The notes: generated from the sequence alone by a model not told the origin. A DNA stretch of 7,705 nt from an uncultured Butyrivibrio sp. (GCF_947169445.1 NZ_CAMVPU010000109.1:1-7705), one strand, 5' to 3'; shown: positions 1 to 7,486, numbered from the stretch's first letter. A program made the numbers and translations.

Positions 1-4
1 ATTT

Positions 5-16
5 TTTTGTTCATTT
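5..16 (+). repeat. Terminal motif copy TTTTGTTCATTT (left end, outer)
   Basis: This 12-base motif is the exact reverse complement of 12 bases inside the 14-base repeat AAAAATGAACAAAA found twice near the right end (7541-7554 and 7627-7640). It differs by one base from the copies at 59-70 and 7682-7693. The copies cluster at the two ends of the window, outside the genes apart from a partial copy at the first start codon. They could be binding sites for one of the recombinases. The motif is AT-rich, so chance similarity is possible. Confidence 0.45.
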
Positions 17-21
17 CTTGT

Positions 22-49
22 GATTGCCAGAGGAACTGGAAAGCAAATC
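22..49. other. Imperfect stem-loop between the two left-end motif copies
   Basis: Bases 27-30 (CCAG) pair with 36-39 (CTGG) around a 5-base loop. Bases 22-26 (GATTG) pair with 44-49 (CAAATC) with one bulged A, and a short bulge separates the two helices. Read on the plus strand it is followed by a T-rich stretch (56-62) after a few bases, so it could be a weak terminator for something to the left of the window. It could also be a structured part of a recombination end. No function can be assigned. Confidence 0.3.
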
Positions 50-58
50 CCATTGTTT

Positions 59-70
59 TTTTGTTTATTT
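59..70 (+). repeat. Terminal motif copy TTTTGTTTATTT (left end, inner)
   Basis: Identical over 12 bases, in the same orientation, to 7682-7693 at the far right end. It differs by one base from the copy at 5-16. Beyond the 12 bases, both sites are followed within 20 bases by a CAT...CCGGT...CC string (79-92 at left, 7694-7705 at right). Direct repeats at both ends are what an attL/attR pair of a tyrosine-recombinase element would give, but this pair could be chance in AT-rich DNA. Confidence 0.4.
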
Positions 71-196
71 TGGGACCCATCACCGGTTCCATCCTCCTTC
101 TTAATTTGTGTACGCTTTCCACTTCTGGACAGATCACATTCGCAATATTCAGTTGTCTTCCCCAAAGCCCGTCGACTGACTTTGAGATATGCGCGC

Positions 197-229
197 ATAA
201 AAATACCGCCCTGTTTTTTTCAGTGCGGC
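197..229 (-). terminator. Second of two tandem rho-independent terminators
   Basis: Read on the minus strand, GCCGC-A-CTG and CAG-G-GCGGT form a stem of four GC-rich pairs plus a G-U pair, one mismatch, then three pairs. The loop is seven A residues, and TATTTTTAT follows directly. This is a good intrinsic terminator for transcription arriving from the operon. On the plus strand the hairpin is not followed by a T tract, so it should work in one direction only. Confidence 0.6.
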
Positions 230-236
230 TATATAG

Positions 237-271
237 TAAAAGGACATCGAACTAATGATTTTCGATGCCCT
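237..271 (-). terminator. First rho-independent terminator after the operon
   Basis: Read on the minus strand, AGGGCATCGAA pairs with TTCGATGTCCT across a 9-base loop. This gives 11 pairs, one of them G-U, and the last T of the stem runs into TTTT. It begins about 28 bases after the stop codon of the zinc-module gene and is the natural end of the five-gene transcript. A second hairpin follows at 197-229. Confidence 0.65.
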
Positions 272-298
272 CTCGCTATTATGTTATTCAGTTGCCGT

Positions 299-2041
299 TC
301 AGATAAGACGCCGTCTTTGCGGTGTCTTTCCATCACAGAAAGGGCACCCTTGCCCTACTGACCTTTGATTTGGCGAAGCCCTCCAGCTATGTCCGTTACT
401 ACACTTCCACCAAACCTCCCTGTTGGAACTCGGAAAAACATCTTCCGGTCCTAAATCCCCATTAAGCTGATAATCCCATTCTTTTGCCATTTCGGGATTA
501 TTCTCTTTCAAGTCGTTATAGCCGGAATATACTACATGCTTGTTCTTTTTTCGATTACAATATGGACACCCCGTACCCTTTGTTCTATCACTTACAGATG
601 TTTTCCAGCTATGGCCATACTTGCATTTCCACCAGACTTTCAGACGGCTGCCCTTTAAAAGATTTGAAGACTCAATTCTCTTGTTCCTTTCCCAGTCCCA
701 CTCTTCCATAAGCTCAGGATAGAGCGTCTTTATATCATTTACCCCTGTTTCCGCTTTAGTACCTGCGCAATATGGGCAACCAGTATTTCCGTTTGTCCGA
801 CTTGCCAGCCTGACATGCCATTCATGTCCTTTATTGCACTTAAACCATATATATTTCTTGCTACTTGGACTGATACTATCCGGAGAGGTCCCATTGTTTC
901 TGTCCTCATGCCATTCGGCAGCAATATCAGGGTATGTAGTCGCAAGGTCATTAAAACCTTTCAACACTTTCTTACCGCTACAATATGGACAGCCCGTCCC
1001 ATAAAATCTGTTAGCAACAGTTGCCTGCCAGCCATGTCCGAGACTGCATCTCCACCACGCTTTATATTTCGACGCAAATGAAGTATTCACTGGCGTTTTA
1101 TCCCCATTCTTCTCATAATCCCACTCCTGCGCCATGTAAGGTGCGGCATGAAACAGATCATTTTCACCTTCGATCACACGTTTACCATTGCAATACGGAC
1201 AGCCTCCGCCCCTCGTCCTTACCGATACTGGTGCTTCCCACTCGTGCCCACTATGGCAGATCCACCAGTATTTTTTGTTAGTCCCTGAAGTGATCATATC
1301 CGGTTTTTCATTATTATTCTTTTCATAATTCCATGAAGCTGCAATTTCCGGATATTTCGTGGCAAGATCATTAAATCCTTTCAAAACCTTTTGCCCTGCG
1401 CAATACGGGCAGCCTGCGCCGGCCTTTCTTGCGTAGATATATGCCTGCCAGTTATGACCGCACCGGCCATTCCACCACACCTTCTTTTCAGTTCCTGCCA
1501 TAACCATCTGAGGTGTCAAAGGATAGTTTTTCTCCCGGTCCCACTCATCCGCAAGAAAAGGATATGTCGTTGCAAGATCATTAAACCCTACAAGTATCTT
1601 CTGGCCTGCACAGTATGGGCACCCCCTCCCATCATGATTTCTTCTCGATACAGTATCCATCCAACTATGGCCATTAGAATCAATCCAATATACTTTTCTG
1701 TTACTTCCGGCAGTCACCATATCAGGTTTTAAGTTACCATTCCTTTCAAAATCCCATTCTTTAGCAAGCTCTTTATTTGCGCTGGCAAGATCGTTGAACC
1801 CCTTCAAAACCTTTTGCCCTGCACAATATGGACATCCATTTCCATTCGTATTCCGGCTTCCCACTGAAGCTCTCCAACTATGGGCATGTTCAGTACAGAT
1901 CCACCAAACCTTTTTATCACTGCAGCCGGCAACATCGTATGGGGTGAGTGGACTGTTTTTTTCATAATCCCACTCCTGAGATACTTTAGGATTAACTACC
2001 GCAAGTGAATTTTTATCACGTATCAGTTTATTCGATCCCAT
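299..2041 (-). CDS. Protein of eight tandem zinc-binding modules (DUF4379-like)
   Basis: This 580-residue protein consists almost wholly of eight head-to-tail modules of about 70 residues: 1-81, 82-152, 153-222, 223-292, 293-362, 363-433, 434-507 and 508-580. Each has a NDL...P..A.EWD..(K/R)N segment, then kkvWW.C..GH.W......R, then GCPYC (GCPFC in the last). The CxxxH/CPxC pattern fits a treble-clef or zinc-ribbon fold and resembles the DUF4379 'probable zinc-ribbon' family. Members of that family are often fused to Vsr-like or other nuclease domains; none is visible here, and there is no signal peptide or membrane segment. The likely role is nucleic-acid binding, either as cargo or as part of the recombinase machinery; this is inference. 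The start ATG lies inside the end of the previous gene (14-base overlap) and follows AGGTGAAAG, so it is probably translationally coupled. Modules 2 and 3 have altered metal sites. Confidence 0.85.
   Translation of the reverse strand: MGSNKLIRDKNSLAVVNPKVSQEWDYEKNSPLTPYDVAGCSDKKVWWICTEHAHSWRASVGSRNTNGNGCPYCAGQKVLKGFNDLASANKELAKEWDFERNGNLKPDMVTAGSNRKVYWIDSNGHSWMDTVSRRNHDGRGCPYCAGQKILVGFNDLATTYPFLADEWDREKNYPLTPQMVMAGTEKKVWWNGRCGHNWQAYIYARKAGAGCPYCAGQKVLKGFNDLATKYPEIAASWNYEKNNNEKPDMITSGTNKKYWWICHSGHEWEAPVSVRTRGGGCPYCNGKRVIEGENDLFHAAPYMAQEWDYEKNGDKTPVNTSFASKYKAWWRCSLGHGWQATVANRFYGTGCPYCSGKKVLKGFNDLATTYPDIAAEWHEDRNNGTSPDSISPSSKKYIWFKCNKGHEWHVRLASRTNGNTGCPYCAGTKAETGVNDIKTLYPELMEEWDWERNKRIESSNLLKGSRLKVWWKCKYGHSWKTSVSDRTKGTGCPYCNRKKNKHVVYSGYNDLKENNPEMAKEWDYQLNGDLGPEDVFPSSNREVWWKCSNGHSWRASPNQRSVGQGCPFCDGKTPQRRRLI
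302..2041 (-). repeat. Eight in-frame tandem repeats of about 210-240 bp within the zinc-module gene
   Basis: Repeat units run, in coding order, 2041-1799, 1798-1586, 1585-1376, 1375-1166, 1165-956, 955-743, 742-521 and 520-302. Similarity is visible in the DNA as well as the protein. Near 944, 1369, 1580 and 1791 the plus strand repeats a string like GATCATTAAA-CC-TTCAA-AC-TTTTG-CCTGC-CAATA-GG-CA-CC with scattered changes. Units are clearly diverged, so the array is old or under diversifying selection, but recombination could still add or remove whole units without breaking the frame. Confidence 0.85.
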
Positions 2042-2762
2042 CTTTCACCTGCTCCTCCATAGCTCTAAAAAGGCGATCCTGCTTTGATTCCTGCTCCTGA
2101 ACTGTTCCCCTGATCCCCTTGAACGCCTCCGGAAACTTAGCTTCTATAAGCTCATCAAAAGCATCGGCACACACCGTATTGTTCTCAGAAACTGGTATTT
2201 TTTCCTGCTTTAAGAGTTCATTTGCAACAGACGGGTACAGATACTTCTTGAGCATCTTCCTCATATATCTGCAAGCAAGCGTAAGGTGTCGGTTCTCTCT
2301 TTCAAGCTCTCTGATCCTTGTCTCAAGACGATTATTGGCATCTCTGGCCTCCTGAAGTTCATTTGGATCTGCCTTATGCGATCTCAGCCTTTCATTTTCC
2401 TTTTCCGTATTCACTGAAGCCTCATATACAGATTTCCAATATTCATCCAGCTCTCGTATACAGGTCTTGAATTCACTGATGTTCCTGCTCTTAATAAGCA
2501 GCGCATCAATGTCCAGAGTCCGATATGCCTTTGATGTTACACCGCTATCGCCACCTGCTTTTTTCTTCATGTCTTCAATAAAATCATTGACAGCCTTATC
2601 CCTCCTGAAGTCATAAGCCTTGGCATCACTCCCGTGTTTTTCTGCGTACCTGGCAAAGTTGGAACACTTCAGCCTGGCAATGTTTCCTTCGCCCTCTGTT
2701 TCAAAGTATTCCCTTGCAAAATTCACCAACATTTCCGAGCTATTCTTTTTATTTCTACCCAT
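2028..2762 (-). CDS. Coiled-coil, possibly DNA-binding accessory protein (TnpC-like position)
   Basis: I do not recognise a firm family. Counting from the ATG at 2762 (244 residues), residues 1-70 are basic and mostly helical, with an LKCSNFARYAEKHG segment followed by YDFRRDKAVNDFIEDMKK, which could be a small helix-turn-helix-like DNA-binding unit. Residues about 99-175 are rich in E, R, L and K in heptad-like spacing and are a strong coiled-coil candidate. The C-terminus is acidic. Tn554 carries a small third gene, tnpC, after its two recombinases, and many related cassettes end in a short HTH/coiled-coil protein, so position and build suggest an accessory factor for recombination. A GTG two codons upstream (2768) is an alternative start and overlaps the previous stop. 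The GGAGG at 2773-2777 lies about 10 bases from the ATG and 4 from the GTG, so the choice is not settled. Confidence 0.75.
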   Translation of the reverse strand: MGRNKKNSSEMLVNFAREYFETEGEGNIARLKCSNFARYAEKHGSDAKAYDFRRDKAVNDFIEDMKKKAGGDSGVTSKAYRTLDIDALLIKSRNISEFKTCIRELDEYWKSVYEASVNTEKENERLRSHKADPNELQEARDANNRLETRIRELERENRHLTLACRYMRKMLKKYLYPSVANELLKQEKIPVSENNTVCADAFDELIEAKFPEAFKGIRGTVQEQESKQDRLFRAMEEQVKDGIE

Positions 2763-2764
2763 TG

Positions 2765-4312
2765 TCACATTTCCTCCATGTACTGTCTGAACAAAACACC
2801 TGCATAATCATTACCGGCCTTACACAGCCTTGCCATTGCCGCTTGTATGCTTTCGGTCTGTCCGTTGCCCTTTCTTACAGCCTCGATCATCTGCATCAGG
2901 AATTCTCCCGACATATCTACAGCTTCCTTCCGTTCATTACGGATACTCAATCTCAAGCCCTGCCTGTCCGGATAAAAATGCCTGCAGTCATGACATTCGC
3001 CAAGGCGCATCTGACCCTGAAAGTTTTTAACGCACTCTGATATATCTCCCCTCTCAACCGGAAGATAGTCACAATACCCATCAGACAGGCGTACCTTATG
3101 TTCCGGAAGCGTTATCGGAAAAAACAATTTTCCATCCAGCACAGCTCTCTGATCACCGGAATGACAGTATTCATAGACCGTACTTTCAACGATGGTCGAA
3201 AGATTGGAATAATAATTTGAGCTTATGTCTATATCCTCATGTCCCGCCAACTCCCTGCAGATCACAGGCGATCCACCTGAAAGCATCAGATTTATCATTG
3301 CAAGATGCCTTGTATCGCCAAGATTAACAGCTGTCTCATCCATCATGAGCTCCTGTCTCAGGAACTTGTGTAAGCGATAATTCATCTGCTGGTAAGACAG
3401 ATACCATGTCTGTGCGTCTTTCCCCGGAATGAGAAGCGTTATGTTCTCGTCCCTTCTGATCTTCCTGGTTCTTTTTACATACAACTGTATCTCCTTGTAC
3501 AGTTCTTCCGGTATTCCGTATTCGCAGATTTCATAATCATCGTTTACCTTATAGCGCTTCTTTTCATGGTTCTTCTTATTCCTCGTTCTCCTGACCTTAA
3601 TAAAATATCCATCGCTTTCACTCCGAATACATTTCTTCGGGATGAGGAGGAATTCTGTGGGCCGGAGCGGCAGAATTGAAGTAAGCTTCCACCAGAAGAA
3701 TACCGGAAAATAATATACTTTCTTCTGTTCATCCGCCGATCTCCAAAAATCAGCAAGCCTCGCATCAAACCTAAGATAATTACTGAATTCCTCAAGTTTT
3801 CTGCTCTTACTCTTTTTCCATATCTGGCTGTTTTTATCATCATCGAGCGATTCTAATACCCTATCCCTGCTTTCAGAATCCCCCGGAAGAGCACCGAGGA
3901 ATTCCAACACATGGGATCCGTTCCTTCCATAGGACACCTCGTCAGGATCCATATATGCAATATCAAGAATATCCTTACATACAGTGCATAAATGTCCCAA
4001 GACCACTTCCCCCAGTCTCATAACAATGAATGTCTTCATACAAAGCTTGAATTTGGCTGCATTCAGGCCGCTCCACTTTCCAGCTTTTGCAGAATATTTT
4101 CTTCCATCGATCACAAAGCGAAAACGGTAATCCTTCAGCTCGTTATTAAGCACCCACTCATCATCTTCAAAACTGCCTTTAACAACTACACTTTCTGACC
4201 TATAACGTTCAAAATCATCTCTGGCATTCCTTATCGCTTCATTGTCTATCGTGTATAAGGTCAGGTATCTTGAATAGCTGTCATTTACCTCCTCATTCAT
4301 TAGCGGCCGCAT
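2765..4312 (-). CDS. Tyrosine recombinase C (third recombinase, TnpB-like zinc tail)
   Basis: 515 residues. The catalytic half shows box I R217 (LPLRPTEF), a likely beta-hairpin lysine K239 (FIKVRR), R335 in DTRHLAMI, H358 in AGHED and a tyrosine nine residues later, Y367 (or Y368) in SNYYSN. The first histidine of the usual HxxR is replaced by G332. Tyrosine recombinases cut and rejoin DNA through this tyrosine, so the protein is probably active despite the loss. After the catalytic domain comes a Cys cluster (C413, C427, C440, C443, with CHDCRHF) that could bind zinc. A Cys-rich tail of this kind also occurs in Tn554 TnpB-like proteins, from memory of the family. The start ATG overlaps the end of recombinase B by 20 bases and has GGAAAGGGGG about 8 bases upstream, which supports this start over the ATG at 4300. 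Likely partner of recombinases A and B. Confidence 0.85.
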   Translation of the reverse strand: MRPLMNEEVNDSYSRYLTLYTIDNEAIRNARDDFERYRSESVVVKGSFEDDEWVLNNELKDYRFRFVIDGRKYSAKAGKWSGLNAAKFKLCMKTFIVMRLGEVVLGHLCTVCKDILDIAYMDPDEVSYGRNGSHVLEFLGALPGDSESRDRVLESLDDDKNSQIWKKSKSRKLEEFSNYLRFDARLADFWRSADEQKKVYYFPVFFWWKLTSILPLRPTEFLLIPKKCIRSESDGYFIKVRRTRNKKNHEKKRYKVNDDYEICEYGIPEELYKEIQLYVKRTRKIRRDENITLLIPGKDAQTWYLSYQQMNYRLHKFLRQELMMDETAVNLGDTRHLAMINLMLSGGSPVICRELAGHEDIDISSNYYSNLSTIVESTVYEYCHSGDQRAVLDGKLFFPITLPEHKVRLSDGYCDYLPVERGDISECVKNFQGQMRLGECHDCRHFYPDRQGLRLSIRNERKEAVDMSGEFLMQMIEAVRKGNGQTESIQAAMARLCKAGNDYAGVLFRQYMEEM

Positions 4313-6167
4313 AATCGATCCCCCTTTCCATTATTTCAAGCATAGATTCCATTTCCGCCTTCGGATAAAGCATCTCCAAACTTGCAAATATCTGTGATAC
4401 TGCCGGAAGTATTCCTTCCGACATGATCTTTGAAAGCCTTGTCCGTTCCATTCCTTCCGACATTCCCCTTTTCTTCGATAAGAAAACATACTCCTGCATG
4501 AGGACATGAAATGCTGTTTTTGTATATATTTCATAACCACATCCCATACAGCAGCCCCTATCAGAGTGACAACAGGATAATCCTGCCGCGAAACGCAGAC
4601 AAAGCATTTCCTCTTGCTTTGCCGGTATTTCATCTGCACATAGATTCTGAAGTATCCTGTGGACTGACTCCTTGGAATTGTCCACTAAAGACAGGATTTC
4701 TCCAACAGCTTTTTCCGCTTTATCCATTGATCTGTCAATACTGCTCACAATGCCTTCTAACTGCACGGGACTGAGTCCGATCATCTTTATGATCCTTGTC
4801 TGATCAGATACTCCAAGCTTTCTATACTCATCATGACAGTATTCATTAAGGAGCAATGCCGGTATGAATCCGAATACTCCCCTTTCAAACATCTCTCTTA
4901 AAATAAAGTCAGGCTTGTAACCGGTGAAGGATGCGTCACACAGATATATTTCAGTAATATCCGCAAGCTCTCCTATACCGCCCTTATGGCTTCTCGCTAA
5001 CGCTGCAAGCATATATCCTTTTGCACTTCCGGGCTCTACTTCTGTTGTTGCTTCTATTCCCTGAAGATATGCTTTATTGGCACGCCTTGTCATGAACCTC
5101 CGCTTCCCGGCAATCTCTGCGAAATCATCCCCGAAGAATGCTTTAATATGATTTTTCTCCGCTGAAGGGGTTATGCAGTTATCGCCCTTTTCATGATGCA
5201 AAAGTGCAAGTGCGAGCATAATCCCTATAGGTTCCTTCAAACTCTCGGGGACAAAGAACTTTACATCAGGGATCATCGAATATCTCTCTGTTTTGTTGGG
5301 CTGTCCCATCGTCATCCCCGAAAGATAAACCCAATGTTCCGCAAAGCTAATGGCTGCTCTCCCCTTAAAGTCACCATCGGAGATCTTTCCAGCCAGCAGT
5401 GCCCTATCACAAGGCAGCTCCGGTGCCGGAAGTCTTACCATGTCCGTACTTCTCAACCCGCAGACAAAATGCAGCGATATATACAGCCACATATCTGCAT
5501 ACTTCCTTTCAGCCAGAGCCTTTGCTATCAGCCCCCGGTCATCCCATGCTTTTTCATTAAAAAGGACATATGCCATAAACGAAAAATCGCGCAGCGGATA
5601 TGCGGTATTATCCCTCTCGACAAGTCTTCTGCTATGCATCTCGTATTTCCAATCAATTCTCAGCTTTCCCTTTCCCCTGAGACTTCTCATGAAATCGATC
5701 ATCGTATCACAGTTAGATATGGCAAGATAATCCGAAGCATTTGCAATAATCATCTGGACCTCTTCCTCCGTATAATCCGTCAGCTCCCTGTCTATTTCCG
5801 ACAGAAGATAATCAAGTATGCGGAGACCGCCCTCGCTCCCATAATTTCCGGATTCCTTGAAATACTTCTTGAACGATACGCATGTAATAGGATAACTGTC
5901 AGAAAAGTAATTGATCAGGATATCCATTTTTTCTGCATTTGTCCTTTTGTATGCCATCAGCCAGAGGTTAAGCCTTTCCGATATTTCCGCACTGTTCAGG
6001 ATATATAAATCATCCCCTGTTCCCATAAGTTTTTGTCCAAACCAGCCATTAGCAATAAAAAAGTTCAAGAGATCATCCTTACATTTCCGCGTATCCTTGT
6101 AGAGGGATCCTATAGAGCCAGCTATGATCTCAGCTTCTTTATAGATATAGAATCTTTCATTTTTCAT
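4293..6167 (-). CDS. Tyrosine recombinase B (large, diverged, second of three)
   Basis: From the ATG at 6167 the protein is 624 residues; a GTG at 6179 would give 628. Residue numbers here count from the GTG. Box I is clear (HFVCGLRSTDMVRL, R243). The second box is weak: R365/R366 in FMTRRANKAYL lack the usual histidine three residues before. H398 in ARSHKG and Y412 in TEIYL are the best matches for the late His and the nucleophile. About 215 residues follow, mostly helical, with a Cys cluster at C536, C537, H538, C543, C544 and C547 that may bind metal. The size is close to Tn554 TnpB (630 residues), but the long C-terminal tail after the tyrosine is unusual. It overlaps recombinase A by 11 bases and recombinase C by 20, so the three are probably made together. 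It may be active or a mainly structural partner. Confidence 0.8.
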   Translation of the reverse strand: MKNERFYIYKEAEIIAGSIGSLYKDTRKCKDDLLNFFIANGWFGQKLMGTGDDLYILNSAEISERLNLWLMAYKRTNAEKMDILINYFSDSYPITCVSFKKYFKESGNYGSEGGLRILDYLLSEIDRELTDYTEEEVQMIIANASDYLAISNCDTMIDFMRSLRGKGKLRIDWKYEMHSRRLVERDNTAYPLRDFSFMAYVLFNEKAWDDRGLIAKALAERKYADMWLYISLHFVCGLRSTDMVRLPAPELPCDRALLAGKISDGDFKGRAAISFAEHWVYLSGMTMGQPNKTERYSMIPDVKFFVPESLKEPIGIMLALALLHHEKGDNCITPSAEKNHIKAFFGDDFAEIAGKRRFMTRRANKAYLQGIEATTEVEPGSAKGYMLAALARSHKGGIGELADITEIYLCDASFTGYKPDFILREMFERGVFGFIPALLLNEYCHDEYRKLGVSDQTRIIKMIGLSPVQLEGIVSSIDRSMDKAEKAVGEILSLVDNSKESVHRILQNLCADEIPAKQEEMLCLRFAAGLSCCHSDRGCCMGCGYEIYTKTAFHVLMQEYVFLSKKRGMSEGMERTRLSKIMSEGILPAVSQIFASLEMLYPKAEMESMLEIMERGIDYAAANE

Positions 6168-7479
6168 AGACCTGCTCACCCACTTTCATAAGGAGACTGG
6201 CAAGTCTCTCATCAGCTTCCTTCAGTTCATTTACAAGATCCCCCTTATTCTGAAGGTACTCAAATGCGCTCTGCGGATTCCTGTCTCCTCTCCAGAACTG
6301 GATTCCACCTATATCCTCTTGATTGATTACCAGCTGCACGGTAAACCAGTGTCTTAATGAATGTGGTGTCAGCTGATGCTCGCATAAAAGCTGCCCATAA
6401 ATCCTCATCTCCGGATCATCGCTTTCCAGTAACGTCGGTCTTAAGTGATTATTTACAAGGCTTTCAAATTTCTTCCTGTAACTGTCATACGACATCGCCA
6501 TACCGTCCTCATTTATAAACATAGGACGATATTTTTCCTCGCATGGTCTGTTTGCAAGCCGTTTCATATGAAAGTCATATCCTACATAAAATGCATCAAG
6601 AAATCTCTGATAAACATGCTGTGTCCTCGGTTTTTTAATCCTGCCAACCTTAATCCCATCACTCCTGAGCGTATACACATGCCTGAGGTCGATTGATACA
6701 TTCTTTACCCTACCGGCAATGGAAGTGATAATAAGGCCCTGTCCCAGAGGGCTTGATACCTGTCTTACATTCATTGCCTCACCTGCACGAAGCCCTGCAA
6801 AAGCCTGGAGACACATCGCAAACGCAATATCAGGCGCATATATGAAAGCCATGGGTAACAAAAGCTCAAATGCCTTTGTCGGGAGGTCCCTGAATGTATC
6901 CCTATGCTCATCTATTCCCTTTATATGAAAGTCAGGGATACTTTTTAAAACTTTCTTTCCCCTGTCAGTTACAACTACCTGCTCCCTGTATAGCATCTGC
7001 CCCGTAAGTACAACATAGTTGCCAAACCTCTTTCTCAGAGCGTACATAAATCCTGTTACTGCACTAATACACCGTTCTACTGTATCCTTGCTACGATGGC
7101 TTCCATCGTCCTTGGGGGATAAAGCATAATCCTCAAAGAAATCTGTCAGCATGTCCTTTGTAATATCAAAAACATGTTTGATGTTGTATGCCTCACCCAT
7201 CTCTACAAGAACATAATTCAGCATCATACATATGTATGACAGTTTCTTCTTCGGATCTGCGCTTATCGGGAGAAAAGTTCTTCTGTCGTAAACCCCGGCG
7301 TACTCATGAAATCTTGTAAACTTCACGATTACATCAAATCCATTCTTGATCACTATAAAAGACCTGGTATATGCGATCCCATCCGGGGTTTGTGCCTCAT
7401 ACGAGTACACAGCATATCTCATCTGCCTTTCTTCGGGTGGTCCTCCTCTCTGATACTCCTCCATTTTTACAATGTTCAT
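6157..7479 (-). CDS. Tyrosine recombinase A (integrase, first gene of operon)
   Basis: 440 residues from the ATG at 7479. Residues about 75-155 look like the helical SAM-like core-binding domain, and about 195-415 are the catalytic domain. Box I is AFAGLRAGEAMNVR (R231), box II is TPHSLRHWFT (H373, R376), and the nucleophile is Y408 in SAFEYL. The usual LGH is replaced by FWRGDR, so W396 or D399 takes the place of the late His/Trp. N-terminal residues 1-70 resemble no domain I can name and may be an arm-site-binding or family-specific part. This is the best-preserved of the three recombinases and is probably the one that cuts DNA. The start is set by AGGAGG at 7487-7492, seven bases upstream; an in-frame extension to 7566 has no such site. 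The gene ends 11 bases inside recombinase B. Confidence 0.93.
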   Translation of the reverse strand: MNIVKMEEYQRGGPPEERQMRYAVYSYEAQTPDGIAYTRSFIVIKNGFDVIVKFTRFHEYAGVYDRRTFLPISADPKKKLSYICMMLNYVLVEMGEAYNIKHVFDITKDMLTDFFEDYALSPKDDGSHRSKDTVERCISAVTGFMYALRKRFGNYVVLTGQMLYREQVVVTDRGKKVLKSIPDFHIKGIDEHRDTFRDLPTKAFELLLPMAFIYAPDIAFAMCLQAFAGLRAGEAMNVRQVSSPLGQGLIITSIAGRVKNVSIDLRHVYTLRSDGIKVGRIKKPRTQHVYQRFLDAFYVGYDFHMKRLANRPCEEKYRPMFINEDGMAMSYDSYRKKFESLVNNHLRPTLLESDDPEMRIYGQLLCEHQLTPHSLRHWFTVQLVINQEDIGGIQFWRGDRNPQSAFEYLQNKGDLVNELKEADERLASLLMKVGEQVYEK

Positions 7480-7486
7480 TTTGATT

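Noticed and set aside
20..361. 113-codon plus-strand open frame across the left flank (and a shorter one at 7-255)
   Set aside because: It crosses both terminators, runs into the zinc-module gene on the other strand, and shows no domain or ribosome site.
302..2041. CRISPR array or satellite-type repeat
   Set aside because: The periodicity of about 210 bases is in frame, diverged and fully explained by repeated protein modules.
3544..3843. 99-codon minus-strand frame
   Set aside because: It is an alternative frame within recombinase C, whose catalytic motifs fix the true frame.
5193..6008. 271-codon open frame on the plus strand
   Set aside because: It lies wholly antisense to recombinase B, has no clear ribosome site or recognisable domain, and is rich in Cys, His, Ile and Ser as expected from a shadow frame.
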